Positions 26,617 through 36,015 of a stretch of 49,775 nucleotides of DNA are shown one piece after another. Position numbers and translations under genes: made by a program. Source of the DNA: Enterovibrio nigricans DSM 22720 (GTDB lineage: Bacteria > Pseudomonadota > Gammaproteobacteria > Enterobacterales > Vibrionaceae); assembly GCF_900167155.1 (NCBI RefSeq), contig NZ_FUXU01000030.1, positions 1 through 49,775 of the forward strand. The letters are read 5' to 3'. Every line of letters begins with the position of its first letter. The stretch's first letter is position 1. The notes under the pieces were generated by a model that saw nothing but the letters and a program-made list of their open reading frames with translations, was not told where the DNA came from and ran no database searches.

Positions 26617-29244
26617 CTATGGCTGAATCACGCTGCCGTACTCATCGACCTGAACCACGTAGATCGATCTGTCGCTGCCATTTGCGGCGGAATCCTTACC
26701 ATCAAACGTGATAGAAAAGGCACCTTTGTTGCCGACGGGGGTGATGTCGAAGTTCAAGCTGTTGTCGCTGGTGTCCTGGCCTGTGAAGGCCAATTGCTTG
26801 CCGACTTTTTCACCATCAGAATTGTATTTCTGAACGCGGACTTCGTAGCGTTGGCTGTCACCGATTGCCGCCCAAACAATCACATAGTCCCCAGCAGTAC
26901 CGACACCGACAACTTTAGCTGGACCATGCCCCCCCGTCGCTATGAACTTATCAACCGCAGAGCTCGACTCACCATTTTCATCAAAGTGTTGCATGTAAGT
27001 GTGCCATTCACCACTTTCTATCCCACGCCAAACCACGACAAACTTACCCTCAGTCCCAATCGTTGTGATTGATGGAGAGTCGTTGGCAGTAGTACCAGAT
27101 AGACTGAGTGTTTTGATAGAATTACCTATTGGTTTGTTGATTCGACCATCCATCAGAGCCAATTTAACCACCCCGCCAGATGAACCAACAACTGCGTATT
27201 TGCTGTTAGCAATACCGACAATATTAGTTTCTTTATCTGCGTTGCCATCCGTACCGCCGATGTTGAGCGTTTGTGTGCTGCCAATGGTGCTGCCCGCAGA
27301 AGATAGCATCGCGATATTAGTGGCTGTACCCGTCGAACCTTGGCGCCAAGAAATGGCGTAGTTGCTATTGCTCAATACGGTGATTTCTGGCGCGGAGACA
27401 ATAGGGTAACCGTTTGAGTTAGCAGAAACCGCACCCACTACACTGGCATTACCTACTTTGTCGCCATTGATATCAAGAAGCTGCATGTATATAGAGAAAC
27501 TGGTCTGCCAGACGATCACGCTGGTATTACCCGAATGTGCAGAGGTGACCGATCTGAGTTCTGAAGGTCCCAGATCCATGACGGGTCCCATCGTCGCGCC
27601 ATTATGCTCACTAGGGTTGGCATAAATTACCTGCGCATAGGAATGTACTACAAGGTTGGCGTTGTTGTTGTAACCCGTCCATGTTGCCAGCATATCGCCC
27701 TTGTCGTTCAACATGGTTATCTCAGGCGATTCTATTTTCTCCCTCGTGCCGAACGTCAGCTCTTCACCTTTGAGCGTACCGTCTGCGTTAAAGCTTTGCA
27801 GATAGACTTTATTGTTCCCGTGGTAATTACCATCCCATCCACGCCAAACGACCGTATAACTGCCATCTGGATTGGTGGTGGTTACATAAGCAGAATCATC
27901 GGGGGTATTATTTCCATTTCCTTCCAAACTCTTCGTGCCAGTACCGGAACCATCGTCGTCAGCGATAACAATCGAGGCACTGCTAAGATCACTCTTGTCA
28001 TCTTTCGTCCAAGCGCTAATGGTGAAGCTTTCACTATTTTCAGCTGTACTGTCGTCCATAGTAGGAATAGCGATACGGACAGACGTTATGCCTTGTGGCA
28101 AGGTGAGTTTTGTCAGCGTCGAGGAAATTGCGCTCGTGCCCGTCGTTCCGTCTGAGTAATGCAGCGTCACTGTGTTGAGATAATCGCTGTTAAGCACAGC
28201 GCTACCGTCGGTAAGAGACAAACTCAGTGTCGCTGTCGAGCTTTTGGTTTCCTCGTCCAAATTAACAGTCGCATTGGCTACTGATCCTTCGCTCACAGAC
28301 GCTGAGCCGAGTGTAATTCCCGTTACCTCAGGGTTTAGCTCGCTTGGGAAAACGGTTTTGGGATAACACGTGTGATCTTTTGATGTTACGGTTCCCATTG
28401 CGCTGATTCTGCTAGGAAAAAGGCCGACACGCACTTTCTCACCAGTCGATGGCAGCAGACGAAATAGCGCATTACTGTTCACGTTCCCAGATACATTTTG
28501 GTTCTTCGCCGAAACCAACAATTGACCATTTTGATCCAACGTTGCTGCCGTTACGAAATCAATAAAGTGGAAGGCTTTTAGTGATGCTGCACCGGTGGTT
28601 GTATCTATCTTAAGAGTACGATTGTTAGTAACAAACAGAAGCTCGCCTTCGTAAAACACAAACGAGCCCCAACTGGTGAAGCCACCAAAGCGTAAGTTGT
28701 CTTCGAAATTACCTACATTGGTCGTTTCACCCGTTTCAGGGTCTATTTTGAAAATTGTCATGGCATCAGATGCGAACAGCTCGCCCGTATCTGGATGAAA
28801 TGCCATACGCAAGATTTGCTTATTGACTGTGGGTCCCACCGTATGCTTTCCGGTTTTAGGATCCATATAGGCAAGCTGGTATTGATTGAGCGTCTTGCCA
28901 TGTAGGTCAAGCCCTGCATATTCATCTGCTGAGAAATCACTTTCTGGGACTTCAACATGGAAAGCAGTAGGCTGTGTTGTATTCGTATAGTAGAGGCGAT
29001 CGGAGATGGGGTTATACGACATCGCAGGTCCGCTAAACACAGTGCGAGAGTGATAAGTGGAACGATTCACCGCATCTGTCGCATAAATGCCAGTCATTTT
29101 GTCCAATTCTTGAACATCCAAAAGAAGGCCAACGTGGTTACGCCCTGCATTCATTGAATATACGTTACCCGCACAGCTTGCTATCGCTTGCGCCGACGCG
29201 AGCGCTCCAGCTAAAACTGCTATTGAAATCAAAGATTTTTTCAT
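26617..29244 (-). CDS. Large secreted protein with Calx-beta domain and propeller-like repeats
   Basis: An 875-residue exported protein. The signal peptide is MKKSLISIAVLAGALASAQA. Residues up to about 290 look like a beta-propeller, with repeated TGxLF/LYY motifs (NPISDRLYYTN, HPDTGELFASD, LDQNGQLLVSAK). Next comes a Calx-beta domain (GSASVSEGSVANATVNLDEE, NSDYLNTVTLHYSDG, PTMDDSTAENSESFTISA, IVIADDDG), and a C-terminal half of repeated blades with DGSYTVVWRGWDG, GKFVVVWRGIESG and DYVIVWAAIGDS. Ca-binding and adhesion or matrix roles are usual for such architectures; no enzyme motif is seen. The start at 29244 gives the signal peptide; the frame begins 15 codons earlier. A strong terminator follows. 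Confidence 0.82.
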   Translation of the reverse strand: MKKSLISIAVLAGALASAQAIASCAGNVYSMNAGRNHVGLLLDVQELDKMTGIYATDAVNRSTYHSRTVFSGPAMSYNPISDRLYYTNTTQPTAFHVEVPESDFSADEYAGLDLHGKTLNQYQLAYMDPKTGKHTVGPTVNKQILRMAFHPDTGELFASDAMTIFKIDPETGETTNVGNFEDNLRFGGFTSWGSFVFYEGELLFVTNNRTLKIDTTTGAASLKAFHFIDFVTAATLDQNGQLLVSAKNQNVSGNVNSNALFRLLPSTGEKVRVGLFPSRISAMGTVTSKDHTCYPKTVFPSELNPEVTGITLGSASVSEGSVANATVNLDEETKSSTATLSLSLTDGSAVLNSDYLNTVTLHYSDGTTGTSAISSTLTKLTLPQGITSVRIAIPTMDDSTAENSESFTISAWTKDDKSDLSSASIVIADDDGSGTGTKSLEGNGNNTPDDSAYVTTTNPDGSYTVVWRGWDGNYHGNNKVYLQSFNADGTLKGEELTFGTREKIESPEITMLNDKGDMLATWTGYNNNANLVVHSYAQVIYANPSEHNGATMGPVMDLGPSELRSVTSAHSGNTSVIVWQTSFSIYMQLLDINGDKVGNASVVGAVSANSNGYPIVSAPEITVLSNSNYAISWRQGSTGTATNIAMLSSAGSTIGSTQTLNIGGTDGNADKETNIVGIANSKYAVVGSSGGVVKLALMDGRINKPIGNSIKTLSLSGTTANDSPSITTIGTEGKFVVVWRGIESGEWHTYMQHFDENGESSSAVDKFIATGGHGPAKVVGVGTAGDYVIVWAAIGDSQRYEVRVQKYNSDGEKVGKQLAFTGQDTSDNSLNFDITPVGNKGAFSITFDGKDSAANGSDRSIYVVQVDEYGSVIQP

Positions 29245-29538
29245 CGTGAATGATACCCATCGTCCATAATTTTTAGTTAGCGTATACACCCCACTCTACG
29301 CGCCTTTTTCCAGCACACGTTTTTCGATGAATGATGATGTTCGCTAGAGCTTATTCACTTACTTTGAATAGGTCTTTCTCATTATTGATACACATCTTGT
29401 TTTTGATGTTTTTTAATCAGACTCTTGCACCTTATATGACGCTCAAGCATGAGATACGAATGGCTCTAGTTAAACGCAAAGTATGGGTAATGAATGAGAA
29501 TAGATTGCTCTGACGACAGATGACCAAACGGCAGAAAT

Positions 29539-30273
29539 TCACTCAACGCGCTTACCATTGATGTTGGCTACCACTAATTCATCGATGCTTATAAACGAGG
29601 ATCCATTAGAAGACGACGATTCAACTTTTTCCCGGATCGTGATGCCATTTCCAACACCAATATTCTGGGTAAACACGGCATTTGATACCACACCCGTTGC
29701 TGTTTCGACGTATTTAATCTTCAACACCATCTGGCAGGTGTCGAATGTCTTCGATTGAACGGTTATGGTTTCATTTTTCACGTAAGTCATGGAGTAGTCG
29801 TACGTCGCGGATTCAGCTCCCCCCGTGATTTCAGTCACAGTCGGGTAACTACGTGTTTGTCCCGCAGCAAGATCAAAATCAAGCGCAATACCACTCGGCT
29901 GGTACACGACTTCCTCGGTTCCGTCATTGGAGCCTAGGGTTGTAATAGAAGGTTTGCCGTCATTGGCAACAACATACGTGGTTGTAGCATCTGAGCCTGT
30001 AGATGTTATTTCGAGTACGTCTGACACCCCTTGGTAAGTAAGCTTCTTGATAACTTCAGTCGTGGTAACGTTATTCGGTTGGGTAACACCATTGCTCGTC
30101 ACTGAGCGTATTTCCTGCACTCTCGTACCCACTAAATATAACGAAGCGTTATAACATGCAGATGCAGTATTATTTCGCCCGCTGCCACTACCGCCGTCAG
30201 TTCCATCCCCACCACTACCACCACCGCAGCCAGAAAGCACAAGCAGTGTTACACCAAATGCTATGTTTTTCAT
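29539..30273 (-). CDS. Putative lipoprotein
   Basis: A 244-residue protein with a lipoprotein signal (MKNIAFGVTLLVLSGCGGGS, lipobox LSGC, Cys16) followed by a Gly/Ser/Asp-rich linker and a beta-rich domain of about 200 residues with many Thr/Val pairs. The mature protein should be lipid-anchored in the outer or inner membrane; +2 is Gly, which does not signal inner-membrane retention. There is a good ribosome binding site (GAGGGAACG). No family is recognised. It lies upstream of the Calx-beta protein gene on the same strand with a 294-base gap, so co-transcription is uncertain. Confidence 0.75.
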   Translation of the reverse strand: MKNIAFGVTLLVLSGCGGGSGGDGTDGGSGSGRNNTASACYNASLYLVGTRVQEIRSVTSNGVTQPNNVTTTEVIKKLTYQGVSDVLEITSTGSDATTTYVVANDGKPSITTLGSNDGTEEVVYQPSGIALDFDLAAGQTRSYPTVTEITGGAESATYDYSMTYVKNETITVQSKTFDTCQMVLKIKYVETATGVVSNAVFTQNIGVGNGITIREKVESSSSNGSSFISIDELVVANINGKRVE

Positions 30274-30562
30274 CGTTCCCTCGCCTTTCTAACGCAACGC
30301 CTATTGGTATAAAAGCGAGTATAAAATGACGTAAACGGCGTAAATTGCATCCATATTGAGAATGCCCTTTGATTAGTTGTGGCTAAACCAATGCACGCTA
30401 ATATTGGATAAAAATTGAGTAAGTATTAATGTGACAGTTTGCCTTTTACGTTAAACCCTCACAGAAATTCATTGCAATCACGCAGCCGACACTTCATTCG
30501 GATACAAAAGCACTCCTCTCATCATTCCCCCTGTTCCGAGAAGTATGTCAATTTCGGCGGTT
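30274..30562. other. 289-bp intergenic region
   Basis: It is AT-rich and separates two minus-strand genes. I see no coding sequence, no terminator with a clear stem, and no recognisable operator. Confidence 0.4.
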
Positions 30563-31447
30563 TCATCGTAACCCATTGGTATTATTGCGGTGTCCATTCT
30601 CTATAAATCCAACCACATCACTAAAGATTTGCTTGTGCAGCGCTTCCCTATTCGCCCCCTTCCCATCGAGGCACACGATACCATCGCCCGGTTCCTCTTG
30701 ATTTAACAGGTCAACCGCGCCGTCTTTGCATAACTGCATAAAGCTAAAATGGGACGCTTGCTCATAGACTTTGTAACGTCTGTTTTGTAGCGGAATATGC
30801 TCTGCGAGATAACCTGATTCTTGCGCTTGCGGGAGGTCTCCAATGTCTATGCCTGCCGCCAAAATCAGTACTGGCGTTTTTACTCCGTTTAAACTCATGG
30901 GTGAAAAGCTTCTGGCCATGCCTAAATCGAAACTCACCACCCTTTTCACCCGGTGATCCACCAACTGGTGCCTTTCAGGTTCATTTAGCTGCTTGTTGCT
31001 TAAACCTAATTCGTCCGACAGCCCGCATACCCTTGGATTGGGAAAGAGCGTGCATTGGGTTTTGAACGTTTCTCGGTCGAACCCTGCACCCGCGAGTTGC
31101 AGTACGCTCCATCCGCCTAACGAGTGGCCGATAGCCGTAACATCTGTTGTATCCAACAGGCCTCGCCACGCACTTTTTTCAAGCATATAGGTCAGCACGC
31201 GGCTTAAATCTCTCGGTCTTTGCCACCATTTCGCAGCATTCTCTATAGTACGATCGTAAGTGGTTGTACCGGGATGATCGGGCGCGACGACCACATAACC
31301 TTTCTGCTCGGTTGGAAACCAAATGGAGACATTGAGTGAACGATTGGGGTCATCATGCAATGTGATTTGCGTAAAACCAACGGACCCCGCTCGCGCTGCA
31401 TTTAGGCTACACATCATTAAAATGAGGGTTACTAGTAACTGCTTCAT
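30563..31447 (-). CDS. Exported alpha/beta hydrolase with apparent internal deletion
   Basis: A 294-residue exported hydrolase of the dienelactone/PAF-acetylhydrolase-like group. There is a signal peptide (MKQLLVTLILMMCSLNAARA), the nucleophile elbow GHSLGG in TAIGHSLGGWSVL, an acid in LAAGIDIGDLPQ and a His in EQASHFSFM. The N-terminal part jumps from SLNVSIWFPTEQ directly to KGYVVVAPDHPG. In family members about 40-60 residues lie between these motifs, including the HG oxyanion-hole strand (PLVVFSHG-type). The frame is kept, so this looks like an in-frame deletion near 31290-31310 that should impair catalysis. The ATG at 31447 follows AAGGAATCCACC. Confidence 0.78.
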   Translation of the reverse strand: MKQLLVTLILMMCSLNAARAGSVGFTQITLHDDPNRSLNVSIWFPTEQKGYVVVAPDHPGTTTYDRTIENAAKWWQRPRDLSRVLTYMLEKSAWRGLLDTTDVTAIGHSLGGWSVLQLAGAGFDRETFKTQCTLFPNPRVCGLSDELGLSNKQLNEPERHQLVDHRVKRVVSFDLGMARSFSPMSLNGVKTPVLILAAGIDIGDLPQAQESGYLAEHIPLQNRRYKVYEQASHFSFMQLCKDGAVDLLNQEEPGDGIVCLDGKGANREALHKQIFSDVVGFIENGHRNNTNGLR

Positions 31448-31671
31448 GGTGGATTCCTTCTGTTCATCAATCTGAGTCAAGAATGATGCAGAGGCAGTAA
31501 CCATGCGACCTAGAACAGGATCGAGGACGTACTAAAAAACAATAAAGGTACCGATTTTTCGGTAATGCTGACGAAAATAACAAATTTGACGGGACACAGG
31601 GGCATCGATGGCTAAACAGCAAACGCCAATAAATACCCCTGCTTATTCAAGCTAGCACCATCCCGTTCAAT

Positions 31672-32490
31672 CTAACGAGACAATGCTTTCAGCCGCTGAC
31701 TCATAAAATCCTTTTTCCCATGCGGCTCACCAAATTGATAGTTTGACCATGTCATCACGGTTCTTCTTCCGTTCAACTCGTTGGTCATATCTAGATTGAG
31801 CGGCCGCCACCGACCATTCTCAGGCAAGGTATATTCTGACAACAGCAGCGTTTTTTCATGGACACCACGGCGGTTATAAAATACCACTTTCTGTGCTCTG
31901 AAATCTTGGGTATCCACCCAAATCACCCGCTTGGTATATCCAGAGTTTTCATTCTTCGGATAGGTTTCTATGACTTCGCAGGTCAGTTCGCTCCCCGGAC
32001 ACGCTTCAGTCCGTAACCACTTGTAGGTGTACTCATCCACTTCCTGTTTTGCCAAATCTTCATACGAAAATTCAGACGACACGAATTTCCTCGACACGTT
32101 TGAGCTGGATATCCGTTTTGTACGCGAAGCCGCGGGAAGGTATAGCCATTGATTGTCATCTTCTGGCTCTGTTTTGGCGTGAGTGAGCAGCGCTATTCCC
32201 CGCATGTCACCAGGGGATTCAAACACCAGCACATTGTACTCACTTGGCGAATTACCCAAATCTTCCAACGTTACGCTACGAAACGATCGTTTCACTTCAC
32301 GATTGCCAAGATGCAGAATCATTTCCCCATCAGCGCTCGACGTGCCATAGCCGCTGTAGGATTTATCCATTTTCTCGGCGATTTCACGCCCCTTTTTCGC
32401 ATCATTGTTTGGGTCACTTCCCGCCTCATTGGCCATGAGTCCTGACGTGACCATCACGAGTGCCGACAGTATCCAAGATAAATATTTCAC
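31672..32490 (-). CDS. LolA-like outer-membrane lipoprotein-sorting protein
   Basis: A 272-residue exported protein of the LolA-like family (PF17131-type) with signal peptide MKYLSWILSALVMVTSGLMA. Motifs seen: RGIALLTHAK, NQWLYLPAASRTKRI, FVSSEFSYEDLAKQE, RVIWVDTQDFRAQKVVFYNR and NELNGRRTVMTWSNYQFG. Members are usually encoded beside MMPL/RND transporters and are thought to carry a lipid across the periplasm. The GTG start lies behind AGGAGGTATAAGAAG, four bases after the stop of the MMPL gene, so the two are coupled. It is the last gene of the long minus-strand operon beginning at the permease gene at 39684. Confidence 0.88.
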   Translation of the reverse strand: MKYLSWILSALVMVTSGLMANEAGSDPNNDAKKGREIAEKMDKSYSGYGTSSADGEMILHLGNREVKRSFRSVTLEDLGNSPSEYNVLVFESPGDMRGIALLTHAKTEPEDDNQWLYLPAASRTKRISSSNVSRKFVSSEFSYEDLAKQEVDEYTYKWLRTEACPGSELTCEVIETYPKNENSGYTKRVIWVDTQDFRAQKVVFYNRRGVHEKTLLLSEYTLPENGRWRPLNLDMTNELNGRRTVMTWSNYQFGEPHGKKDFMSQRLKALSR

Positions 32491-32494
32491 CTTC

Positions 32495-34849
32495 TTATAC
32501 CTCCTGAATCGAGTGATGGCGCATTTTTTTATCGGCGACGATCAATAGCGCTGGAACAAAGAGAAAATCGTAAAGCAGCGCCGTGAGCACGACGCCAAAC
32601 GCCAGCAAACCCAGATTGGCGTTAATCGCAAAGCTGGATGTCGCCATCACGGCAAAACCCAGTGCTATCACAAGGGTGGTCACCACCAGTGCCAACCCCA
32701 CGCCGGAATACACATCAATCACCGCTTGTTCTACAGAATTGCCCCTTCGGCGCGAGTCCTGATATTTGGTCAGAATATACACGGTGTCATCCACGACGAT
32801 GCCCATGACCATGGCACCGACGACAGAAACGGCAAGATTGATCTCACCCACAAAATAGCCCCAGATCCCAAGCACGATCAGAATGGGTAGGAGATTCGGT
32901 ATCAAACTGAAAACCCCCATTTTCCAAGACCGCCAGGCCAGCGAAAGTAAAAATGAGATGGTAATGATGGTCGTGAGATTTCCCATTAACATCGACAGAC
33001 TGTTTCGTTCAGACACGTAAGCAAACGCGAGTGATAGCCCTGTGCCCGCAGTACCGGCAAGCAAAGGTGCGTGCTCCTCCATCCAAACATTTGCGGCCTG
33101 CTCAATGGTAATAGTTTCCGCAGAGGAGAGATTGTCCGTCATGATTGACACGCGTGACGACGCATAATCCGGCGTGACCCTGTCACTCAGGCTGTGTCCA
33201 TACGGTGCGGATATCTCATAGGTGGTTAGCAACTGCGCACTAAGATAAGGGTCATCAGGTAAAACAGGGGACGGTGTGTTATTGAACGCTTGATGTAATC
33301 TGGCTAGGTGGTCGGGCAACGCGATAACTGAATTCACATGAGGCTGCACACGGAGCCAGTCAGCAAACGCGTCCAGTTGTTTCAAGTAATCAGGGTCGGC
33401 GACCGTCTTTCCGTCAGGGGCATCAAATGAGTATTCAATTAACCCCATACCACCCCAATGCGCCTGAACTAAATCGGTCTGCACGCGAAAGCTGTTCCGG
33501 TCGTCGAAATATTCAACGAAATTGTCGTTGAAATGTATCAGTTGCATGCCGAGCAGCGCGGTCACTGCTAACGTTGAGAAAACAAACAGGATCCATCGGG
33601 CATTATCGCAAACCCGCATGGCTAATCGACCAAAGTGAATCTTGGGCAGTTTTGGCAGCGGCTTTTTCCGTCGTTCCAACCACGTTTTCAACACCAGTGG
33701 TGTCAACGTTAGATTGATAATCAAACTGGTCAAAACACCTAACGCAGCGATGGTACCCAACTCACCAAACGGTGCGACATCCGAGAAATTTAGGCTCATA
33801 AACCCAACAAACGTCGTCAGGTTTGTCAGAGAGAGCGGAATAACGTTATAGGCCATGGCCCCAAGCACCACATTGTGTGGTTTTACCTTGGGCATGTTTT
33901 GCCGAAAGTGATAGGTTTTTGCGATGATGTGGACGGCATTCGCGACCGCTAACACAAGAATAATTAACGGCGCAGCTCCCGATGCCGTATTGAGCTGAAA
34001 CCCCATCCAAGCCACTGCGCCAACCGCACCGAGAATACTACATAAGATCACCATTAAAACCGTTAATGAGAGAACAACCGCGCGGAATACTGCACCAATC
34101 AGCACCAAAACCAATACGATCATAGCGGGCACTAACGAGCCGGAATCAGCGTCACTGGCTTCCGTCAGCGCATAGTCGAGCATGACCAGCCCTGTTAAAT
34201 AAATCTGGTAGTCGGGATACTGCTCAAGATATGTTTTTTGTAGTTCACGGGCATGAAGCGCAACTTTTTTCACGGCCTGTAGGTCATCACTCGACATCGA
34301 GACGGTTAGAAATACCGTCGCGACCTGCCCATTTTTAGCCACCAGATTCCCCATTACATCTGGCCGGTCTTGGAAAAATCGTGTCAGTGCTTGTTGAGTC
34401 TCAGGGCTATTTTCATCGCCAGAGAGAATGAGATCATCAACGATCATCCCGTTGCCATCGGCATCCGCAATAGGATCGATAAAATTCACCAACGAGGTAA
34501 CCTTTCTGGCATAAGGAGATAACCAAAGTTCGTCCGTCAGCATTCTTATCAAGGTGAGTGTTTTCGGGCTTGTGGCTGATTCACCATCCGGTGGGACCAC
34601 CACAAACATGACGTTTTCATCTTTGGAATAGTTGGCTTCCAGCTCATCCAGCGCCACTTTCTCTGGAGAACCGACCGCCAAAAACACGCGGGCCGAATTA
34701 TTTACTTCCAGTTTCGCCAACCCACCCGCGAACATCAAGAGTGTACTGAGTACGACTACCAGCGTGACTTTCGGATGGGTAAGTACCGATGACACCAAGC
34801 GCATCAACCACCGCTCGACACCCGATGTTTCATCTCGATATTCACTCAT
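32495..34849 (-). CDS. MMPL/RND-family transporter
   Basis: A 784-residue RND-superfamily (MMPL type) transporter. It has a first helix (VTLVVVLSTLLMFAGGL), a large periplasmic loop, five further helices, a second loop and six helices (YFVGEINLAVSVVGAMVMGI, VVDDTVYILTKYQDSRRRG). The GIVVDDTVYIL motif with two Asp in helix 10 fits proton coupling. Proteins of this group move lipids or hydrophobic molecules (for example mycobacterial MmpL, HpnN). The start at 34849 overlaps the end of the SDR gene by eight bases and follows AAGGGACGGG. The cargo is unknown; the neighbours (SDR, ADO-like protein, LolA-like protein) suggest a lipid or hydrocarbon. Confidence 0.9.
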   Translation of the reverse strand: MSEYRDETSGVERWLMRLVSSVLTHPKVTLVVVLSTLLMFAGGLAKLEVNNSARVFLAVGSPEKVALDELEANYSKDENVMFVVVPPDGESATSPKTLTLIRMLTDELWLSPYARKVTSLVNFIDPIADADGNGMIVDDLILSGDENSPETQQALTRFFQDRPDVMGNLVAKNGQVATVFLTVSMSSDDLQAVKKVALHARELQKTYLEQYPDYQIYLTGLVMLDYALTEASDADSGSLVPAMIVLVLVLIGAVFRAVVLSLTVLMVILCSILGAVGAVAWMGFQLNTASGAAPLIILVLAVANAVHIIAKTYHFRQNMPKVKPHNVVLGAMAYNVIPLSLTNLTTFVGFMSLNFSDVAPFGELGTIAALGVLTSLIINLTLTPLVLKTWLERRKKPLPKLPKIHFGRLAMRVCDNARWILFVFSTLAVTALLGMQLIHFNDNFVEYFDDRNSFRVQTDLVQAHWGGMGLIEYSFDAPDGKTVADPDYLKQLDAFADWLRVQPHVNSVIALPDHLARLHQAFNNTPSPVLPDDPYLSAQLLTTYEISAPYGHSLSDRVTPDYASSRVSIMTDNLSSAETITIEQAANVWMEEHAPLLAGTAGTGLSLAFAYVSERNSLSMLMGNLTTIITISFLLSLAWRSWKMGVFSLIPNLLPILIVLGIWGYFVGEINLAVSVVGAMVMGIVVDDTVYILTKYQDSRRRGNSVEQAVIDVYSGVGLALVVTTLVIALGFAVMATSSFAINANLGLLAFGVVLTALLYDFLFVPALLIVADKKMRHHSIQEV

Positions 34850-35942
34850 TAAATACCCGTCCCTTCTTGTCATTGTACAAAGCCATAAAATGCGACTGAC
34901 AAATGCGGATACTGGGTAACTGTGCCTCCGCAAACGTCAGTCCTTCTGCTTTCATCGCATTGATGCTAGTGCGGTCGAACATCCAGTTCCGACTGGCGAT
35001 ATCCAAATTTGTCCGACAAAACGCATTGAAGGCACGAACACGTGTGGACAGTCCGCGATAGTCGAGAGCGTCATTGGTGGGCGCCCATTCCAATGAGTCA
35101 GGCTGCCCGATTTCTTCAAACAGCAATGACCATAGCGCTTCCATAGTAGGGGCTTGTGAAGAATCTGACGCCAGATTGATGATTTGACCATTTAATGGTT
35201 TTTTGAGGGCATGCTGCATCACGGAAATAACGGCGTCCTGATGGACAAAATTCATTCGAGCTTGAGGGCAAGCAAGGCGCATAACATCGATGTGACCGGG
35301 TAGCAGACGCTTTGCCCCATCCCATAACTGATAAATACCATACCGTTTCCCCGCATAGCGTCCTGTGCGACTGTCACCAATCACTACTGATGGACGCACA
35401 ATAAGATAATCAAGACCAGAAGCCGCAACCAGTCGTTCAGCTTTGCGCTTTGTTTGGGTATACAGTGTTAGATCGTCGCCTTCATCGCCATAGATCCGCT
35501 CTTCAATCGCCCCTTCACTAACGGCCGGCGCAAATGCCGTAGATATGTAGATGTGCTTATCAATCCCTTTCGCTTTCGATTGTTCGAGTATCCAGCCCGT
35601 CAGTACCACATTGACGGCATTCAGGTTTTCTTCGTTGAAATATTCCACAGAGCCGATGCAATTTATCACCATATCGACCCCATCCAGTTCAGGGGCATCA
35701 AACACCTTGTCATCAAAACGAATGGTCGTGATCAACGCCGCTAGTGCTTTTTCATTTAGCGGGAAGCCCTCCCCTGCTGCGTCCAGCGTTTCCCTTGCCA
35801 GTGTGACGATGTCTTTTTTTAATGCCTCAAACGACTCAGGGTCTCTGGATGCCATCACCAATTGATGACATCCCTCCATAAGTACCGCCGCTGCAACCAA
35901 ACGTCCTACATATCCATTCGCACCTAACACAAGTATTCGCAT
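34842..35942 (-). CDS. SDR oxidoreductase resembling fatty-acyl reductase domain
   Basis: A 366-residue extended SDR with NAD(P) motif LGANGYVGR (residues 6-14), NCIGSVEYFNEENLNAVNV, ISTAFAP, active-site YTQTKRKAE (Y-x3-K) and LIVRPSVVIGDSRTG. These resemble the male-sterility/NAD-binding-4 domain of fatty-acyl reductases and thioester reductases. The ATG at 35942 gives the glycine motif right at the N-terminus; another ATG at 36014, one base after the stop of the preceding gene, would add 24 residues. It lies between an ADO-like di-iron gene and an MMPL exporter and may make or consume a long-chain aldehyde; that is inference, since cyanobacterial acyl-ACP reductase is a different family. 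Confidence 0.8.
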   Translation of the reverse strand: MRILVLGANGYVGRLVAAAVLMEGCHQLVMASRDPESFEALKKDIVTLARETLDAAGEGFPLNEKALAALITTIRFDDKVFDAPELDGVDMVINCIGSVEYFNEENLNAVNVVLTGWILEQSKAKGIDKHIYISTAFAPAVSEGAIEERIYGDEGDDLTLYTQTKRKAERLVAASGLDYLIVRPSVVIGDSRTGRYAGKRYGIYQLWDGAKRLLPGHIDVMRLACPQARMNFVHQDAVISVMQHALKKPLNGQIINLASDSSQAPTMEALWSLLFEEIGQPDSLEWAPTNDALDYRGLSTRVRAFNAFCRTNLDIASRNWMFDRTSINAMKAEGLTFAEAQLPSIRICQSHFMALYNDKKGRVFNE

Positions 35943-36015
35943 AGGCTTTTCGTCCTTGTTAAAGCCAGGCGAACGTGCTCCATCACGAAATAGAGCCATC
36001 ACCCGGCAGTCCATG

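Noticed and set aside
26599-28155. Long plus-strand open frames opposite the Calx-beta protein gene
   Set aside because: They are antisense to a well-supported gene with a signal peptide and domains, and show no family similarity.
29331-29513. A 60-codon plus-strand frame between the Calx-beta and lipoprotein genes
   Set aside because: No ribosome binding site and no recognisable family; likely chance in an AT-rich gap.
34842-35942. SDR as cyanobacterial acyl-ACP reductase (the usual partner of ADO)
   Set aside because: The sequence has the extended-SDR/male-sterility pattern with an N-terminal glycine motif and lacks the layout of acyl-ACP reductase, so only a functional analogy is proposed.
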